From NCBI RefSeq assembly GCF_900102185.1, contig NZ_LT629690.1, positions 3,410,001 to 3,474,000 on the forward strand: a stretch of 64,000 bases of DNA. Direction: 5' to 3'. This DNA comes from Terriglobus roseus (lineage in GTDB: Bacteria; Acidobacteriota; Terriglobia; Terriglobales; Acidobacteriaceae). Of this stretch, positions 17,510 to 26,036 are shown one piece after another. The notes below the pieces were generated by a model. The model did not search any database and was not told the origin of the DNA. It saw only the letters and a program-made list of their open reading frames with translations. Positions within the stretch are counted from its first letter, which is position 1, and each line of letters opens with the position of its first letter. A program made the translations under genes and the position numbers.

Positions 17510-18307
17510 TTGCGACTCATACTCACCCTGCTTCTATGCATCAGCATGAGCTGCGCTGCACAAACCTTTGAGGCCGCCTCGCTGCGCCTGCTGCCAGAAG
17601 GTGCAAAGCCCGATTACACCCAGCTTGACGTCCTCGATGCCACGCACCCGGGCATCTGGAAAGCGCCTTCGCTCCTCACCATCGATCTCAACCTCTTCGA
17701 GATGATCGTCACCTCCTACTCCGTCTCCAACAGCGGCATGCATGACGCACTCATGTCACAACTCCCGCTGTGGGGAATGAAGCAGGAGTACCACCTCACC
17801 GCCCGCATCCCCGAAGGCACAACGCTCGCCGACCTGCGGCTCATGCTCCAGGCCCTCCTCAAAGAACGCTTCGCACTCGCCGCACATTGGGACAATCGCA
17901 CCATGCCCGTCCTGCTCCTGCAGCAGGCCGGCACTTCAACCAACCTTGCACCCTTTAGAGGCACCTGCCAGCAACAGCCCGCGAACTGCATCAGTGACTT
18001 CCGCTGGAAAGACGGCATGGTCCACATGGCCTTCACCGGCCAAACCATGCCACAGATCGCCGACACTCTCAGCGGCCTCGGCCACTACATGGGTGGACAA
18101 AAGCGTGGTCCTATCGTCGACGACACCAACTTACCCGGCCAGTGGAACGCGACCATCGACTTTTCGCCGCTTATGGGTACCAACGAAACTCAGGGCGACA
18201 CCTTCGCAACAGCTCTGAAAAAACAGATGGGCCTGATACTCAAGCCCTCCGAACGCCCAGTCCCGTCCCTCATCATCGATCACGTAGACCACGCCACCGC
18301 CGATTGA
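17510..18307 (+). CDS. TIGR03435-family secreted protein (second copy)
   Basis: About 265 aa, with a lipoprotein-like or secretory N-terminus (LLLCISMSCAAQ) and the family's features: TFEAASLRLLP, a helix-rich middle with LRLMLQALLKERFALAAHWD, GQWNATIDFSP, and the C-terminal PSLIIDHVDHATAD. The start is uncertain. TTG at 17510 has GGAG six bases upstream and gives a clean signal peptide; GTG at 17489 would add seven residues and has no clear ribosome site. Sequence identity to the copy at 15868 is low by eye, so these are not a recent duplication. Function is unknown for the family. Confidence 0.85.
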   Translation: MRLILTLLLCISMSCAAQTFEAASLRLLPEGAKPDYTQLDVLDATHPGIWKAPSLLTIDLNLFEMIVTSYSVSNSGMHDALMSQLPLWGMKQEYHLTARIPEGTTLADLRLMLQALLKERFALAAHWDNRTMPVLLLQQAGTSTNLAPFRGTCQQQPANCISDFRWKDGMVHMAFTGQTMPQIADTLSGLGHYMGGQKRGPIVDDTNLPGQWNATIDFSPLMGTNETQGDTFATALKKQMGLILKPSERPVPSLIIDHVDHATAD

Positions 18308-18360
18308 TACACGGGAAGTCGCGCATTCACACGAACTGCGACGCCTATCCACCAACGCAG

Positions 18361-18386
18361 AAAAGCCCTGCCGAAGCAGGGCTTTT
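18361..18386. terminator. bidirectional intrinsic terminator
   Basis: Perfect 10-bp stem (AAAAGCCCTG / CAGGGCTTTT) with a 6-base loop, lying between the convergent TIGR03435 gene and rpmA. The A/T ends provide a short U-tract in both directions. Confidence 0.85.
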
Positions 18387-18407
18387 CACAAATTAGTGAG
18401 ACTGCGC

Positions 18408-18665
18408 TTAAGCAGCCGGCTCGATGGAGACAAAGCGGCCGTGGTTGCCGCGATCGGAGAAGATCACGCGTCCGCCAACCTTGGCGAACAGGGTGTCATC
18501 CTTGCCGCGACCGACGTTCAGACCAGCCTTGAGCGGTGTGCCACGCTGACGCACGATGATGCTGCCACCCGTGACCAACTCGCCAGCGAAGGCCTTCACG
18601 CCCAGGCGCTGCGCGTTGGAGTCACGACCGTTGGAAGAGGAACCGCCACCTTTTTTATGTGCCAT
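18408..18665 (-). CDS. rpmA: 50S ribosomal protein L27
   Basis: An 85-aa protein starting [16 protein letters not shown] and containing the conserved [10 protein letters not shown] and [10 protein letters not shown] segments of bacterial L27, located near the peptidyl-transferase centre of the large subunit. There is no N-terminal extension of the Firmicutes (processed) type. It follows rplU on the reverse strand with about 115 bp between, the usual L21-L27 order; obgE, often next, is not here. Confidence 0.97.
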   Translation of the reverse strand: MAHKKGGGSSSNGRDSNAQRLGVKAFAGELVTGGSIIVRQRGTPLKAGLNVGRGKDDTLFAKVGGRVIFSDRGNHGRFVSIEPAA

Positions 18666-18779
18666 TGCTTTGCCTCGTTGCGGTTGCCATCGTCATTCAG
18701 CGACGTGGTCCGCGAATCTTCAGAAATATTGTGCCGCTGACGCGGCGAACTACCAAAATCGAACGCAGGGGTCGAGGGC

Positions 18780-19112
18780 TTACTTGCTCTCGGCCTTGAA
18801 GCTCTTGCCGTTCACCAGGATCTCGTTGATCTTTACTTCAACGAAGTTCTGGCGGTGGCCCTGCAGCTTCTTGTACTGCTTCTTACGCTTGTAGTGGAAG
18901 ACCAGGATCTTGTCGCCGCGGCCTTCGCCAACAACGGAAGCCAGCACCTTGGCTCCACCCAGTTCCTGCTCAAACTTGCCTTCTTCGGCGCTGACAGCCA
19001 GGACGTCTGCGAACTCGATCGCGCCGTCGTTGTGTGCTGCCGTTTCAATCTTCAGGGTGTCGCCGGGGGCGACACGGTACTGCTTTCCACCGGTACGAAT
19101 CACTGCGTACAT
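18780..19112 (-). CDS. rplU: 50S ribosomal protein L21
   Basis: A 110-aa protein beginning MYAVIRTGGKQYRV, the standard L21 N-terminus, with VGEGRGDKILVFHYKRKKQY near the middle. It binds 23S rRNA in the large subunit. GGAGGTTTGTG precedes the ATG at 19112, so the longer open frame upstream is not used. It forms the rplU-rpmA unit; the roughly 260 bp upstream (19113-19372) must hold its promoter, but I saw no convincing -35/-10 pair there. Confidence 0.96.
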   Translation of the reverse strand: MYAVIRTGGKQYRVAPGDTLKIETAAHNDGAIEFADVLAVSAEEGKFEQELGGAKVLASVVGEGRGDKILVFHYKRKKQYKKLQGHRQNFVEVKINEILVNGKSFKAESK

Positions 19113-19372
19113 CACAAACCTCCACGCCCGGCCGTGTTGCCGGTGCGCCTGAAACACCATGAGCTCAATATGAGAGGCGATGCGGAGTGATCTTTTCTAC
19201 CAGATCCCACCACGACGCGGCCGGATGCCCCACAGCCATGCGCCAGATGCGCCAAACCTGACAAGAATATCGTGAATCAGGGGTGGGGTCAAGGGTGATT
19301 CCGACCAAGAATTCCCTCAAAAGCCAAAACCCAATTTGCATTAGCACTATAACGGCTCATGCCTTTGACAAA

Positions 19373-20827
19373 TCAGGCTTTACCCGGATCGGCAGGCATC
19401 TGCGCTGGCAGCACAATGTGGAAGGTGGTGCCGCTCTGACCGGGCCTCGTACTGCTTTCCAGGGTCATGGTTCCACCGTGCCGCTGAACGATCTCCGCGC
19501 AGATCGAAAGGCCCAGCCCCGTACCCGCGGCTCCCTTGGTCGTAAAGAAGGGTTCCAGGATGCGCCGCTGGTCCTCGACCGAGATACCGCTCCCCGTATC
19601 GGACACCAGGATTTCGCCACCACCAGCAGCCGAGGGCGAGATCTTCAGACTCAGCCTTCCCCCATGCGCATGCATCGCATCGATGGCATTTCCGACCAGA
19701 TTCGCCAGCACCTGCCTGATCTCTCCTGAGCGGCAGTAGATCGACGGCGTCATCGGATTCCAGTCACGTGCAACCGTGATGTGATGCTTCTCCAACCGAT
19801 TCTGGAACACAGCCAGAGTGGACTCCATCAGTTCCACCAACGAGGTCTGCGCCGGGCCGGTGGGCTGACGGTAGAACTTCAAGGTGTGCGTGGTGATTTC
19901 GGCGATACGGCGAAGCTCGTCCTGAGCAGATTGCAGATACTTCCGCTCCTGCATGCCGATGGTTCCATTCTCCGCAAGATAGAGCAGGTTGGTCACAGCT
20001 TCGAGCGGATTATTGATCTCGTGCGCAATGGATGCGGCAATGCGTCCCGCCGCCCCCATGCGTTCGGCTGTGCGTTCTGCAGCAAGAGCCTGCCGTTGTG
20101 CCTCTGATGTGCTTTTAACCAGCCGCACCTTATCGCGATAGAAGACAACCAGCAGACACGCCATGAAGACCAGCGCATTCCCCACACCAACGCGCGCCAG
20201 CGACGCTCCCGAAAAATCATGCGACTGCTGGACCGATACAGCACCCGCCGGCAACATCATGGCCAACATGCCCGTGTAATGCATCCCGCAGATCGCAATG
20301 CCGATGACCAGCGAAGCCGCTACCTGGCGGCCCACGCTGAAAGTACCGCTGTGACGCAGCATGGCCATCGCGCCCAGCGAAGCAAACACCGCGATCACAA
20401 AAGACAGCGCAACACCGGGAAAGCTCCACGTAACCGGCTCTGAGAACCTCAGCGCATCCATGCCGATGTAGTGCATCGCGCAGATGCCCGCGCCCACCAC
20501 AAACGATCCAATCACAATGCTGCGGGAACTAGTGCGATCGCTGACAGTCAGATAAATGGCCAGCCACGACGACAGGATCGCCACAACCACGCTGATCACC
20601 GTGGGGACGATTGAGTAATACAGAGGAAAGGGCGGCTGCCATGCCAACATACCCACAAAGTGCATGGACCAGATGCCAAGGCCCAAAGTAAGGCCGCTCA
20701 CAAACGTCCAGACCGCCGGCTGCGGGCTGAAACGGGTGTGCTCCATGGATTCAAACGCCACAAACCCCGCAAGCGAGGCAATGGTGAATGAGAACAACAC
20801 AGTCCAAAGGTCAAAAGTGCCAGGCAC
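19373..20827 (-). CDS. MHYT-domain sensor histidine kinase
   Basis: A 484-aa membrane kinase. The N-terminal part is a seven-helix MHYT sensor with its three marks: SMHFVGM, AMHYIGM and GMHYTGM. The His/Met residues are proposed to bind copper and sense redox gases such as O2, CO or NO (family knowledge). The kinase core has SIAHEINNPLEAVTNL, N-box LVGNAIDAM, VSDTGSGI and GTGLGLSI. No response-regulator gene is adjacent. The start is GTG at 20827 with AAGGGA about 12 bases upstream. Divergent from the gamma-glutamyltransferase gene. Confidence 0.9.
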   Translation of the reverse strand: MPGTFDLWTVLFSFTIASLAGFVAFESMEHTRFSPQPAVWTFVSGLTLGLGIWSMHFVGMLAWQPPFPLYYSIVPTVISVVVAILSSWLAIYLTVSDRTSSRSIVIGSFVVGAGICAMHYIGMDALRFSEPVTWSFPGVALSFVIAVFASLGAMAMLRHSGTFSVGRQVAASLVIGIAICGMHYTGMLAMMLPAGAVSVQQSHDFSGASLARVGVGNALVFMACLLVVFYRDKVRLVKSTSEAQRQALAAERTAERMGAAGRIAASIAHEINNPLEAVTNLLYLAENGTIGMQERKYLQSAQDELRRIAEITTHTLKFYRQPTGPAQTSLVELMESTLAVFQNRLEKHHITVARDWNPMTPSIYCRSGEIRQVLANLVGNAIDAMHAHGGRLSLKISPSAAGGGEILVSDTGSGISVEDQRRILEPFFTTKGAAGTGLGLSICAEIVQRHGGTMTLESSTRPGQSGTTFHIVLPAQMPADPGKA

Positions 20828-20891
20828 GAAACGTATGTTCCCTTGCAGACATTCAAAGAGTGGCGTTGCGTTTCACTACTGTAAGCGTAGA

Positions 20892-20910
20892 AGTGGCATG
20901 TTTCGCCACT
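20892..20910. promoter_or_regulatory. inverted repeat in the divergent kinase/ggt promoter region
   Basis: AGTGGC-N7-GCCACT lies in the 160-bp region between the divergent MHYT kinase and gamma-glutamyltransferase genes, 77 bp from the ggt ATG. It could be an operator or a leader hairpin; nothing identifies the binding protein. Confidence 0.3.
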
Positions 20911-20986
20911 GAAAAAGCGCGGGGACTGTGTACTCGCGATATGCTCAGAACCAATCCCATCCATTGCTGAGGTGCTTCCAAGACCG

Positions 20987-22768
20987 ATGAAGGCTCGTTG
21001 CATTGCCGCATGCGTCTCCCTGGCTGTTGCCGTTTCGCCGTTTTCCGCGCTGGTGGCGCAGGTTTCGCCCACGCCTCCCCCCGTCCGTACGCAACACGCA
21101 ATGGTCGTCAGCATTCACCATCTGGCAACGGACGCTGGCGTTGAAGTTCTCAAGCAGGGTGGTAACGCTGTGGATGCCGCCGTAGCCGTGGCGTTTGCGT
21201 TGGCTGTGGTGTATCCGGTAGCAGGCAATATCGGTGGCGGCGGCTTCATGCTCATCCGTCCCGGCCACAAACACGGCAGCAAAAAACTCGGCGACGGCAA
21301 GCCGCACTTCATCGACTATCGCGAAGAAGCTCCCGCAGCTGCTTTACGTGACATGTATCTCGATAAGGACGGCAACGTCATCAAGGGCATGAGCACCCAC
21401 GGCTATCACGCCAGCGGCGTTCCCGGCACGGTTGCAGGCATGGCCTACGCTGAAGCGCACTTCGGCAAGCTCGGCCTCAAGGCCGTCATGCAGCCCGCCA
21501 TTCGCCTTGCTCGCGACGGCTTCACCGCATCCAGCGTAGAACTCGCGCTGTGGCAGACCAAGGTCCTTATGGATAACCCGGAAGGCCACCGCATCTACCA
21601 GCGCGACGGCAACTTCTACCAGCCCGGCGAACTCATCAAGCTCACGGACCTTGCCGCCACGCTGGAACGCATCTCCAATAACCCTGACGACTTTTACAAA
21701 GGCAGCATCGCCGATGCGATTGCCGCAGACATGGCCGCACATAACGGCAACATCACCAAAGCTGACCTTGCCGCCTACAAGGTGAAGGATCGCGTCCCCC
21801 TCGAAGGCAAATATCACGGCTACAAGTTCATGACGGCGCCTCCGCCTTCGAGTGGCGGCATCGTGTTGCAGGAAGTCCTGAACATCCTCACCGGCTATGA
21901 CCTGAAGAAGCTCGGCGCTGACCGTTCGCCGGGACAAGTGCACATCATCACCGAAGCCTACCGTCGCGCCTTCATGGACCGCGCAGACTACCTGGGCGAT
22001 CCCGACTTCACCACCATGCCCCTCAAGCAAATGGCCGACATGAAGTACGCCAAGGCGTGGCGCAAGACCATCGACCCTGCAAAGCCCACAGCATCCAAAG
22101 ACCTCATCCGTCCCGCAGGCTTCATGCCGGAGCCGCCGAAGCAGACCGACAAGCACGAGAGCACGCAGACCACTCACTTCAGCGTCGTCGATGCCGATGG
22201 AAACGCCGTCTCCAACACCTACACGCTCAACTTCTATTTCGGTTCCGGCGTCGTCATTAAGGACGCAGGCATTGTCATGAACGACGAGATGGACGACTTC
22301 ACCAGCAAGGTCGGCGTGCCCAACGGATTTGGGCTAATTCAGGGACCGAATAACTCCATCGCACCGTATAAGCGGCCACTCTCCGCAATGACGCCAACAA
22401 TCGTCACCAAAAGCGGCAAAGTGAGGTTGGTGCTTGGATCGCCCGGTGGACCAACGATCATCACCACCGTCGCCAACGACATGATTAGCGTGCTGGATAA
22501 CGGTCTGAACATCCAGGAAGCAGCGGACGCTCCACGCTTCCACCATCAGTACCTGCCCGACGAACTTCAGGTAGAGAAGAAGTTCCCGGCCGCGGCAGCA
22601 GACGCCTTGAAGGCAAGCGGTTATGTCATCAAGCGTTCCGGTGAGTTCGACGAAAAGAATCCCGGCGTATGGGGCGATAGCGAGTTGATTGCCGTCGATC
22701 CGAAAACCGGCGAGCTACTCGGAGGCCACGACACACGCAAGCCATACGGCAAGGCGGACGGCTACTGA
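20987..22768 (+). CDS. ggt: gamma-glutamyltransferase (gamma-glutamyltranspeptidase)
   Basis: Periplasmic N-terminal-nucleophile hydrolase of 593 aa that cleaves glutathione and other gamma-glutamyl peptides. Signal peptide MKARCIAACVSLAVAVSPF. The large subunit has the GGNAVDAAVAVAFAL and GNIGGGGFM motifs. Autoprocessing is expected before the threonine that opens TTHFSVVDADG (about residue 395), which becomes the N-terminal nucleophile of the small subunit; PLSAMTPTI and the LGSPGG oxyanion segment follow. ATG at 20987 is preferred over GTG at 20972 because of the signal peptide. Ends before a strong terminator. Confidence 0.95.
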   Translation: MKARCIAACVSLAVAVSPFSALVAQVSPTPPPVRTQHAMVVSIHHLATDAGVEVLKQGGNAVDAAVAVAFALAVVYPVAGNIGGGGFMLIRPGHKHGSKKLGDGKPHFIDYREEAPAAALRDMYLDKDGNVIKGMSTHGYHASGVPGTVAGMAYAEAHFGKLGLKAVMQPAIRLARDGFTASSVELALWQTKVLMDNPEGHRIYQRDGNFYQPGELIKLTDLAATLERISNNPDDFYKGSIADAIAADMAAHNGNITKADLAAYKVKDRVPLEGKYHGYKFMTAPPPSSGGIVLQEVLNILTGYDLKKLGADRSPGQVHIITEAYRRAFMDRADYLGDPDFTTMPLKQMADMKYAKAWRKTIDPAKPTASKDLIRPAGFMPEPPKQTDKHESTQTTHFSVVDADGNAVSNTYTLNFYFGSGVVIKDAGIVMNDEMDDFTSKVGVPNGFGLIQGPNNSIAPYKRPLSAMTPTIVTKSGKVRLVLGSPGGPTIITTVANDMISVLDNGLNIQEAADAPRFHHQYLPDELQVEKKFPAAAADALKASGYVIKRSGEFDEKNPGVWGDSELIAVDPKTGELLGGHDTRKPYGKADGY

Positions 22769-22784
22769 TCCTCTATCAGCCAGA

Positions 22785-22817
22785 AAAAGGGTCGCGATAA
22801 ATCATCGCGACCCTTTT
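22785..22817. terminator. bidirectional intrinsic terminator
   Basis: Perfect 14-bp stem (AAAAGGGTCGCGAT / ATCGCGACCCTTTT) with a 5-base loop, between the convergent ggt and VOC genes; U-rich on both exits. Confidence 0.9.
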
Positions 22818-22839
22818 CTCTTTGGCAACCAAAGGACCT

Positions 22840-23616
22840 TTAGCTCTTCGTCGACACCAACGCAAAGTGGCCACCCTGCGGATCGATTGCCTGCAGGACG
22901 CGCGATCCACCGGGAACATCCATAGGAGGTAGCGTGATCGTGCCGCCACCTGCTTCGATTTTCGGCACTGCCGCGTCCACATCTTCCACCTGGAAGTAGT
23001 ACGTCCACCGCGCGGGCCCCATGCTGCCATCAGGAGGCAGAGTCATCATGGCACCGGTGTAACGGTCCGTGTCGATGCGGAAGGTCTGGTACAGGCCCAT
23101 CTCCTTCATATCCATGGCAAAGTCTTTTTCCCAGCCGTAATGCTTGGAATAGAAGTCCCATGCTTTTTCCCAGTCTGTCGTCACGAGTTCGTGCCAGCCG
23201 ACGTTGCCCACTTCATTCTGTGCCAGGCGAGGCGGCGCGTACTCCCGGGAAGGCTGAAACAGCATGTATTCCACGCCCTGCGGATCAGAAACGACGGCAA
23301 AACGACCGATGTTGGGAATGTCCTGCGGGGGACGATGTACCGTGCCGCCGTCACGTTTGACGGCTTCTGCTTCTGCATCGACATCCGGTGTGTAGATGTG
23401 AGCCTTCCACACGCTGGGATTGTCCATGCCAATGGATTTCCAGCTCATGATGCCGCCAACATCCTTGCCGCCTTTGCCGAAGAGGAGATATTTCATGCCG
23501 GGCATCTCGGCATCGCGCACGTCCCAGCCCACTACATCGCCATAAAATTTTGCAGCGGCATCCACGTCGCCGCTGGCCGTCAATTCATACCAGACGAATC
23601 CTGCCTTGCCTGCCAT
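22840..23616 (-). CDS. VOC-family protein, two glyoxalase-like domains
   Basis: A 258-aa cytoplasmic protein with two consecutive VOC (glyoxalase/bleomycin-resistance) modules. The first is about residues 5-120 (FVWYELTASG...AAKFYGDVVGW) and the second about 130-255 (VGWHELVTTDWEKAWDFYSKHYGW ... DPQGGHFALV). Substrates vary widely in this superfamily, so none is assigned; the pattern matches the 27-kDa antigen/CFP30B-like group. GAGGGAG precedes the ATG at 23616. Divergent from a TetR gene 112 bp away that may regulate it. Confidence 0.88.
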   Translation of the reverse strand: MAGKAGFVWYELTASGDVDAAAKFYGDVVGWDVRDAEMPGMKYLLFGKGGKDVGGIMSWKSIGMDNPSVWKAHIYTPDVDAEAEAVKRDGGTVHRPPQDIPNIGRFAVVSDPQGVEYMLFQPSREYAPPRLAQNEVGNVGWHELVTTDWEKAWDFYSKHYGWEKDFAMDMKEMGLYQTFRIDTDRYTGAMMTLPPDGSMGPARWTYYFQVEDVDAAVPKIEAGGGTITLPPMDVPGGSRVLQAIDPQGGHFALVSTKS

Positions 23617-23695
23617 TTTCCGCTCCCTCATTTCACCGCATGTGTACGGTGTCCACATTCAACCACCGGATGCGTCTTTTGTCCATGCGATTTGA

Positions 23696-23722
23696 TGAAA
23701 CTTCGATTTAGAATTGGTTTCA
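23696..23722. promoter_or_regulatory. candidate operator between VOC and TetR genes
   Basis: TGAAAC-N15-GTTTCA is an inverted repeat ending seven bases before the TetR-family ATG, in the divergent promoter region. TetR proteins commonly repress themselves and a divergent gene through such sites. Only six base pairs per arm match, so it could be chance. Confidence 0.3.
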
Positions 23723-23728
23723 GCAATC

Positions 23729-24412
23729 ATGTCGAAAACTGAATCGAAGTCGCGACGAAGCCCCGCAAAACGAGCAGCAAAAAGCAGGGTGCGCGACACG
23801 TTTCGCCACGGCGATCTTCGTCGTGCGCTGCTCGACGCCGCCCTTGAAATGGCCCGTCAGGGTGGCCCGCAGGCAATTGTTCTTCGCGAAGCCACGCGAC
23901 AAGCAGGCGTGGTGCCGAATGCAGCATACCGCCACTTCGCAAACCAGAACGACTTACTGGCCGCAGTTCGTTCCGAGTGCATTGCAAAATTAGCCGTAGC
24001 CATTGAAGCAGAGATGAATACCCTTCGCCCGGGTAAAGATCCCGCGAGCTACGCGCGGCGCAGTCTACGGGCCGTGGGCACGGGCTATCTGACTTTCGCG
24101 TTAAGCGAACCTGGCCTGTTCAAAACGGCCTTCAGCGTTCCCGCTCCCGTCTTCGAGACACCAAATCCTGCAAATGCAGGCGCCACCGGATTGAACCCGT
24201 TTCAGTTGTTAACCCTGGCCCTCGATCGCATGTTATCCGCAGGCATTCTGAAGCCCAAAGACAGACCGGGCGCGGAGTTCCTCGCGTGGTCCACGGTGCA
24301 CGGCATGGCACTGCTAATGCTGGAAGGCCCCCTGCGCGGCATCGACGCAGCCACCGCACAGATGTTCGGAAAACGCCTGCTGGACATGGTGGAAAAGGGT
24401 CTGGGCGCTTAA
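23729..24412 (+). CDS. TetR/AcrR-family transcriptional regulator
   Basis: A 227-aa repressor-type protein. A basic Lys/Arg-rich tail (about 1-28) precedes the TetR helix-turn-helix (about 30-80: LRRALLDAALEMARQGG ... AGVVPNAAYRHFANQNDLL). The C-terminal ligand/dimer domain contains FALSEPGLFKTAFS, as in the WHG-type TetR C-terminal domain. ATG at 23729; a TTG at 23714 would only add five residues. Divergent from the VOC gene, its most likely target; the ligand is unknown. It ends 13 bp from a convergent outer-membrane-protein gene. Confidence 0.9.
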   Translation: MSKTESKSRRSPAKRAAKSRVRDTFRHGDLRRALLDAALEMARQGGPQAIVLREATRQAGVVPNAAYRHFANQNDLLAAVRSECIAKLAVAIEAEMNTLRPGKDPASYARRSLRAVGTGYLTFALSEPGLFKTAFSVPAPVFETPNPANAGATGLNPFQLLTLALDRMLSAGILKPKDRPGAEFLAWSTVHGMALLMLEGPLRGIDAATAQMFGKRLLDMVEKGLGA

Positions 24413-24425
24413 AGCAAAAGCCCTG

Positions 24426-25916
24426 TCAGAATCGCCACACAGGCCCCACACGCACACCCCAGTTCGTCGAATTGATGTAGTTATCGTGCGACAGGAAGTA
24501 AAGATACGGCGGCGTGCCAATGCCCTCCGGATCTCGATTCGGACTCTTGTATCGGATCAGCGTGTTGTGAACCTCAAACCGAAGCCCCATGTTGTGCGCC
24601 ACCTTCACATCAGCGTTGATGCCCACAGTGGCGGCAAAATCCGTCGTGCGGAAATAGTTTCCGGGAGGCGTTCCAGGAGGGCTATCCGACGTTCTGGAAT
24701 AGCTAACGAACCCCGGTGCGATGGACGCCTTCACAGAAAACCGCTTGCCGTTATAGCCCGAGCGAAGCCCAAACATGGCCTCGCTGATGTTGCCACCCAC
24801 ATTCGTACTGGACTCCGGGCTGGCATCCGGCGCCATGTTGAAGTCGCCATACACGTCCAGATAACGCCGCAGTTGAAACGCGACAGTGATTCCACCACCA
24901 CGCACCCATCGCCTGCACTCCCTGCAGCCATTACGATTCGTGCGCAGATACTGCGACTGAAAATAAAGAGACACGTCCCCACGCTCCACCGGCTCCTTAT
25001 CCAAAGCGCTTTGAAAGGCATGGACCATCGCGGAATCGTATTGACCGGGATGCTCGTAATCACGCCACCAGGGATAGTGACCGCGCAGAATATTCGCCAG
25101 TGAGCGCGAAGGATTTGCTCCCGCGCGCAGCAGTAGAAACGGGAACGTCCCATGGTGCCTCTGTACCAGTGGATCGGTCACATAACGGTCCAGAACATCC
25201 TCTCCCACCACCCACAGCGTTCCCACCGTCGGCGTAACGATCAGGTCCACCCATCCGGTATTGTTCGTGTACTTGGAGTTCGGCCCGCAGTTCGGTTCGC
25301 ATTGAATGGGATAGGTAAAACCGCCTTGATTGAAGATGGCAGATTCGCCCAGCGGCCCCAGCTCCCACTGTGTGCTGTAGACAGCCGCCCAGGCAGCTCC
25401 GCGCAAACGGCTCATCCAGTAAGGCCGATTGTTTCCAAACCTCACGGCACGGTCGCGCGGATTGCTCTGGATTTCCAGATAGCTCGCGATGGCCCCTTCC
25501 ATCGGATGCCCAACATAATTCACCGGAAAGCTATCGCCATCGTTCCATCGACGCCAGTTGAACTGATCAATCGAAGCCCAATAGTCGCTCCAGTAGGGTT
25601 TGTTCACCAGCAGGTGCATATCGTGCTCGTTGGCCATGGAGATGCGAACGCTATGCTGCAGCAGCAAAAATCCCATGGACTGCAGAACCAGTCCCTTCCA
25701 GTGGAATTTCTCTCCGGGAGCCAAGGTGACATTCGGCTGCTTAGACCTGCTCGCCATCGGAAACAGAGGCTCAGGCGCGAACCGGACGGGATTAAGCCGT
25801 GACATCTGGACAACCGTGCCGGGAGAATCTGGCAGGACGGATTGTGCCGGTATTGCACCGCTTACCGACAACAAGGCGGAGAGGGCAAATCGTCCAAATC
25901 TGGAGAATCCGACCAT
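24426..25916 (-). CDS. predicted outer-membrane protein of unknown function
   Basis: A 496-aa exported protein with signal peptide [19 protein letters not shown] (cleavage near IPAQS). The second half is rich in alternating hydrophobic and aromatic strands, including [20 protein letters not shown] and [14 protein letters not shown]. It ends with an aromatic residue in [10 protein letters not shown], the classic outer-membrane beta-barrel terminus. The first half has a [20 protein letters not shown] region and conserved His residues of unknown role. I do not recognise a named family. The ATG at 25916 is preferred over TTG at 25961, which would put 15 residues ahead of the signal sequence. Confidence 0.75.
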   Translation of the reverse strand: MVGFSRFGRFALSALLSVSGAIPAQSVLPDSPGTVVQMSRLNPVRFAPEPLFPMASRSKQPNVTLAPGEKFHWKGLVLQSMGFLLLQHSVRISMANEHDMHLLVNKPYWSDYWASIDQFNWRRWNDGDSFPVNYVGHPMEGAIASYLEIQSNPRDRAVRFGNNRPYWMSRLRGAAWAAVYSTQWELGPLGESAIFNQGGFTYPIQCEPNCGPNSKYTNNTGWVDLIVTPTVGTLWVVGEDVLDRYVTDPLVQRHHGTFPFLLLRAGANPSRSLANILRGHYPWWRDYEHPGQYDSAMVHAFQSALDKEPVERGDVSLYFQSQYLRTNRNGCRECRRWVRGGGITVAFQLRRYLDVYGDFNMAPDASPESSTNVGGNISEAMFGLRSGYNGKRFSVKASIAPGFVSYSRTSDSPPGTPPGNYFRTTDFAATVGINADVKVAHNMGLRFEVHNTLIRYKSPNRDPEGIGTPPYLYFLSHDNYINSTNWGVRVGPVWRF

Positions 25917-26036
25917 TTCCCCAAGACGGTAACCGGAACGAAAGAATGGAAAAGCTGGCAAAAGAATCAGTCACGTCAGCTTCCAATTGGCCGAAGCACC
26001 GCCCGCGTCCGCCAAACTTCGTACAATAGGGTCATC

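Noticed and set aside
25842-26036. Long N-terminal extension of aspS
   Set aside because: It overlaps the divergent outer-membrane-protein gene and its promoter, and is unrelated to AspRS; GTG 26037 gives the standard N-terminus.
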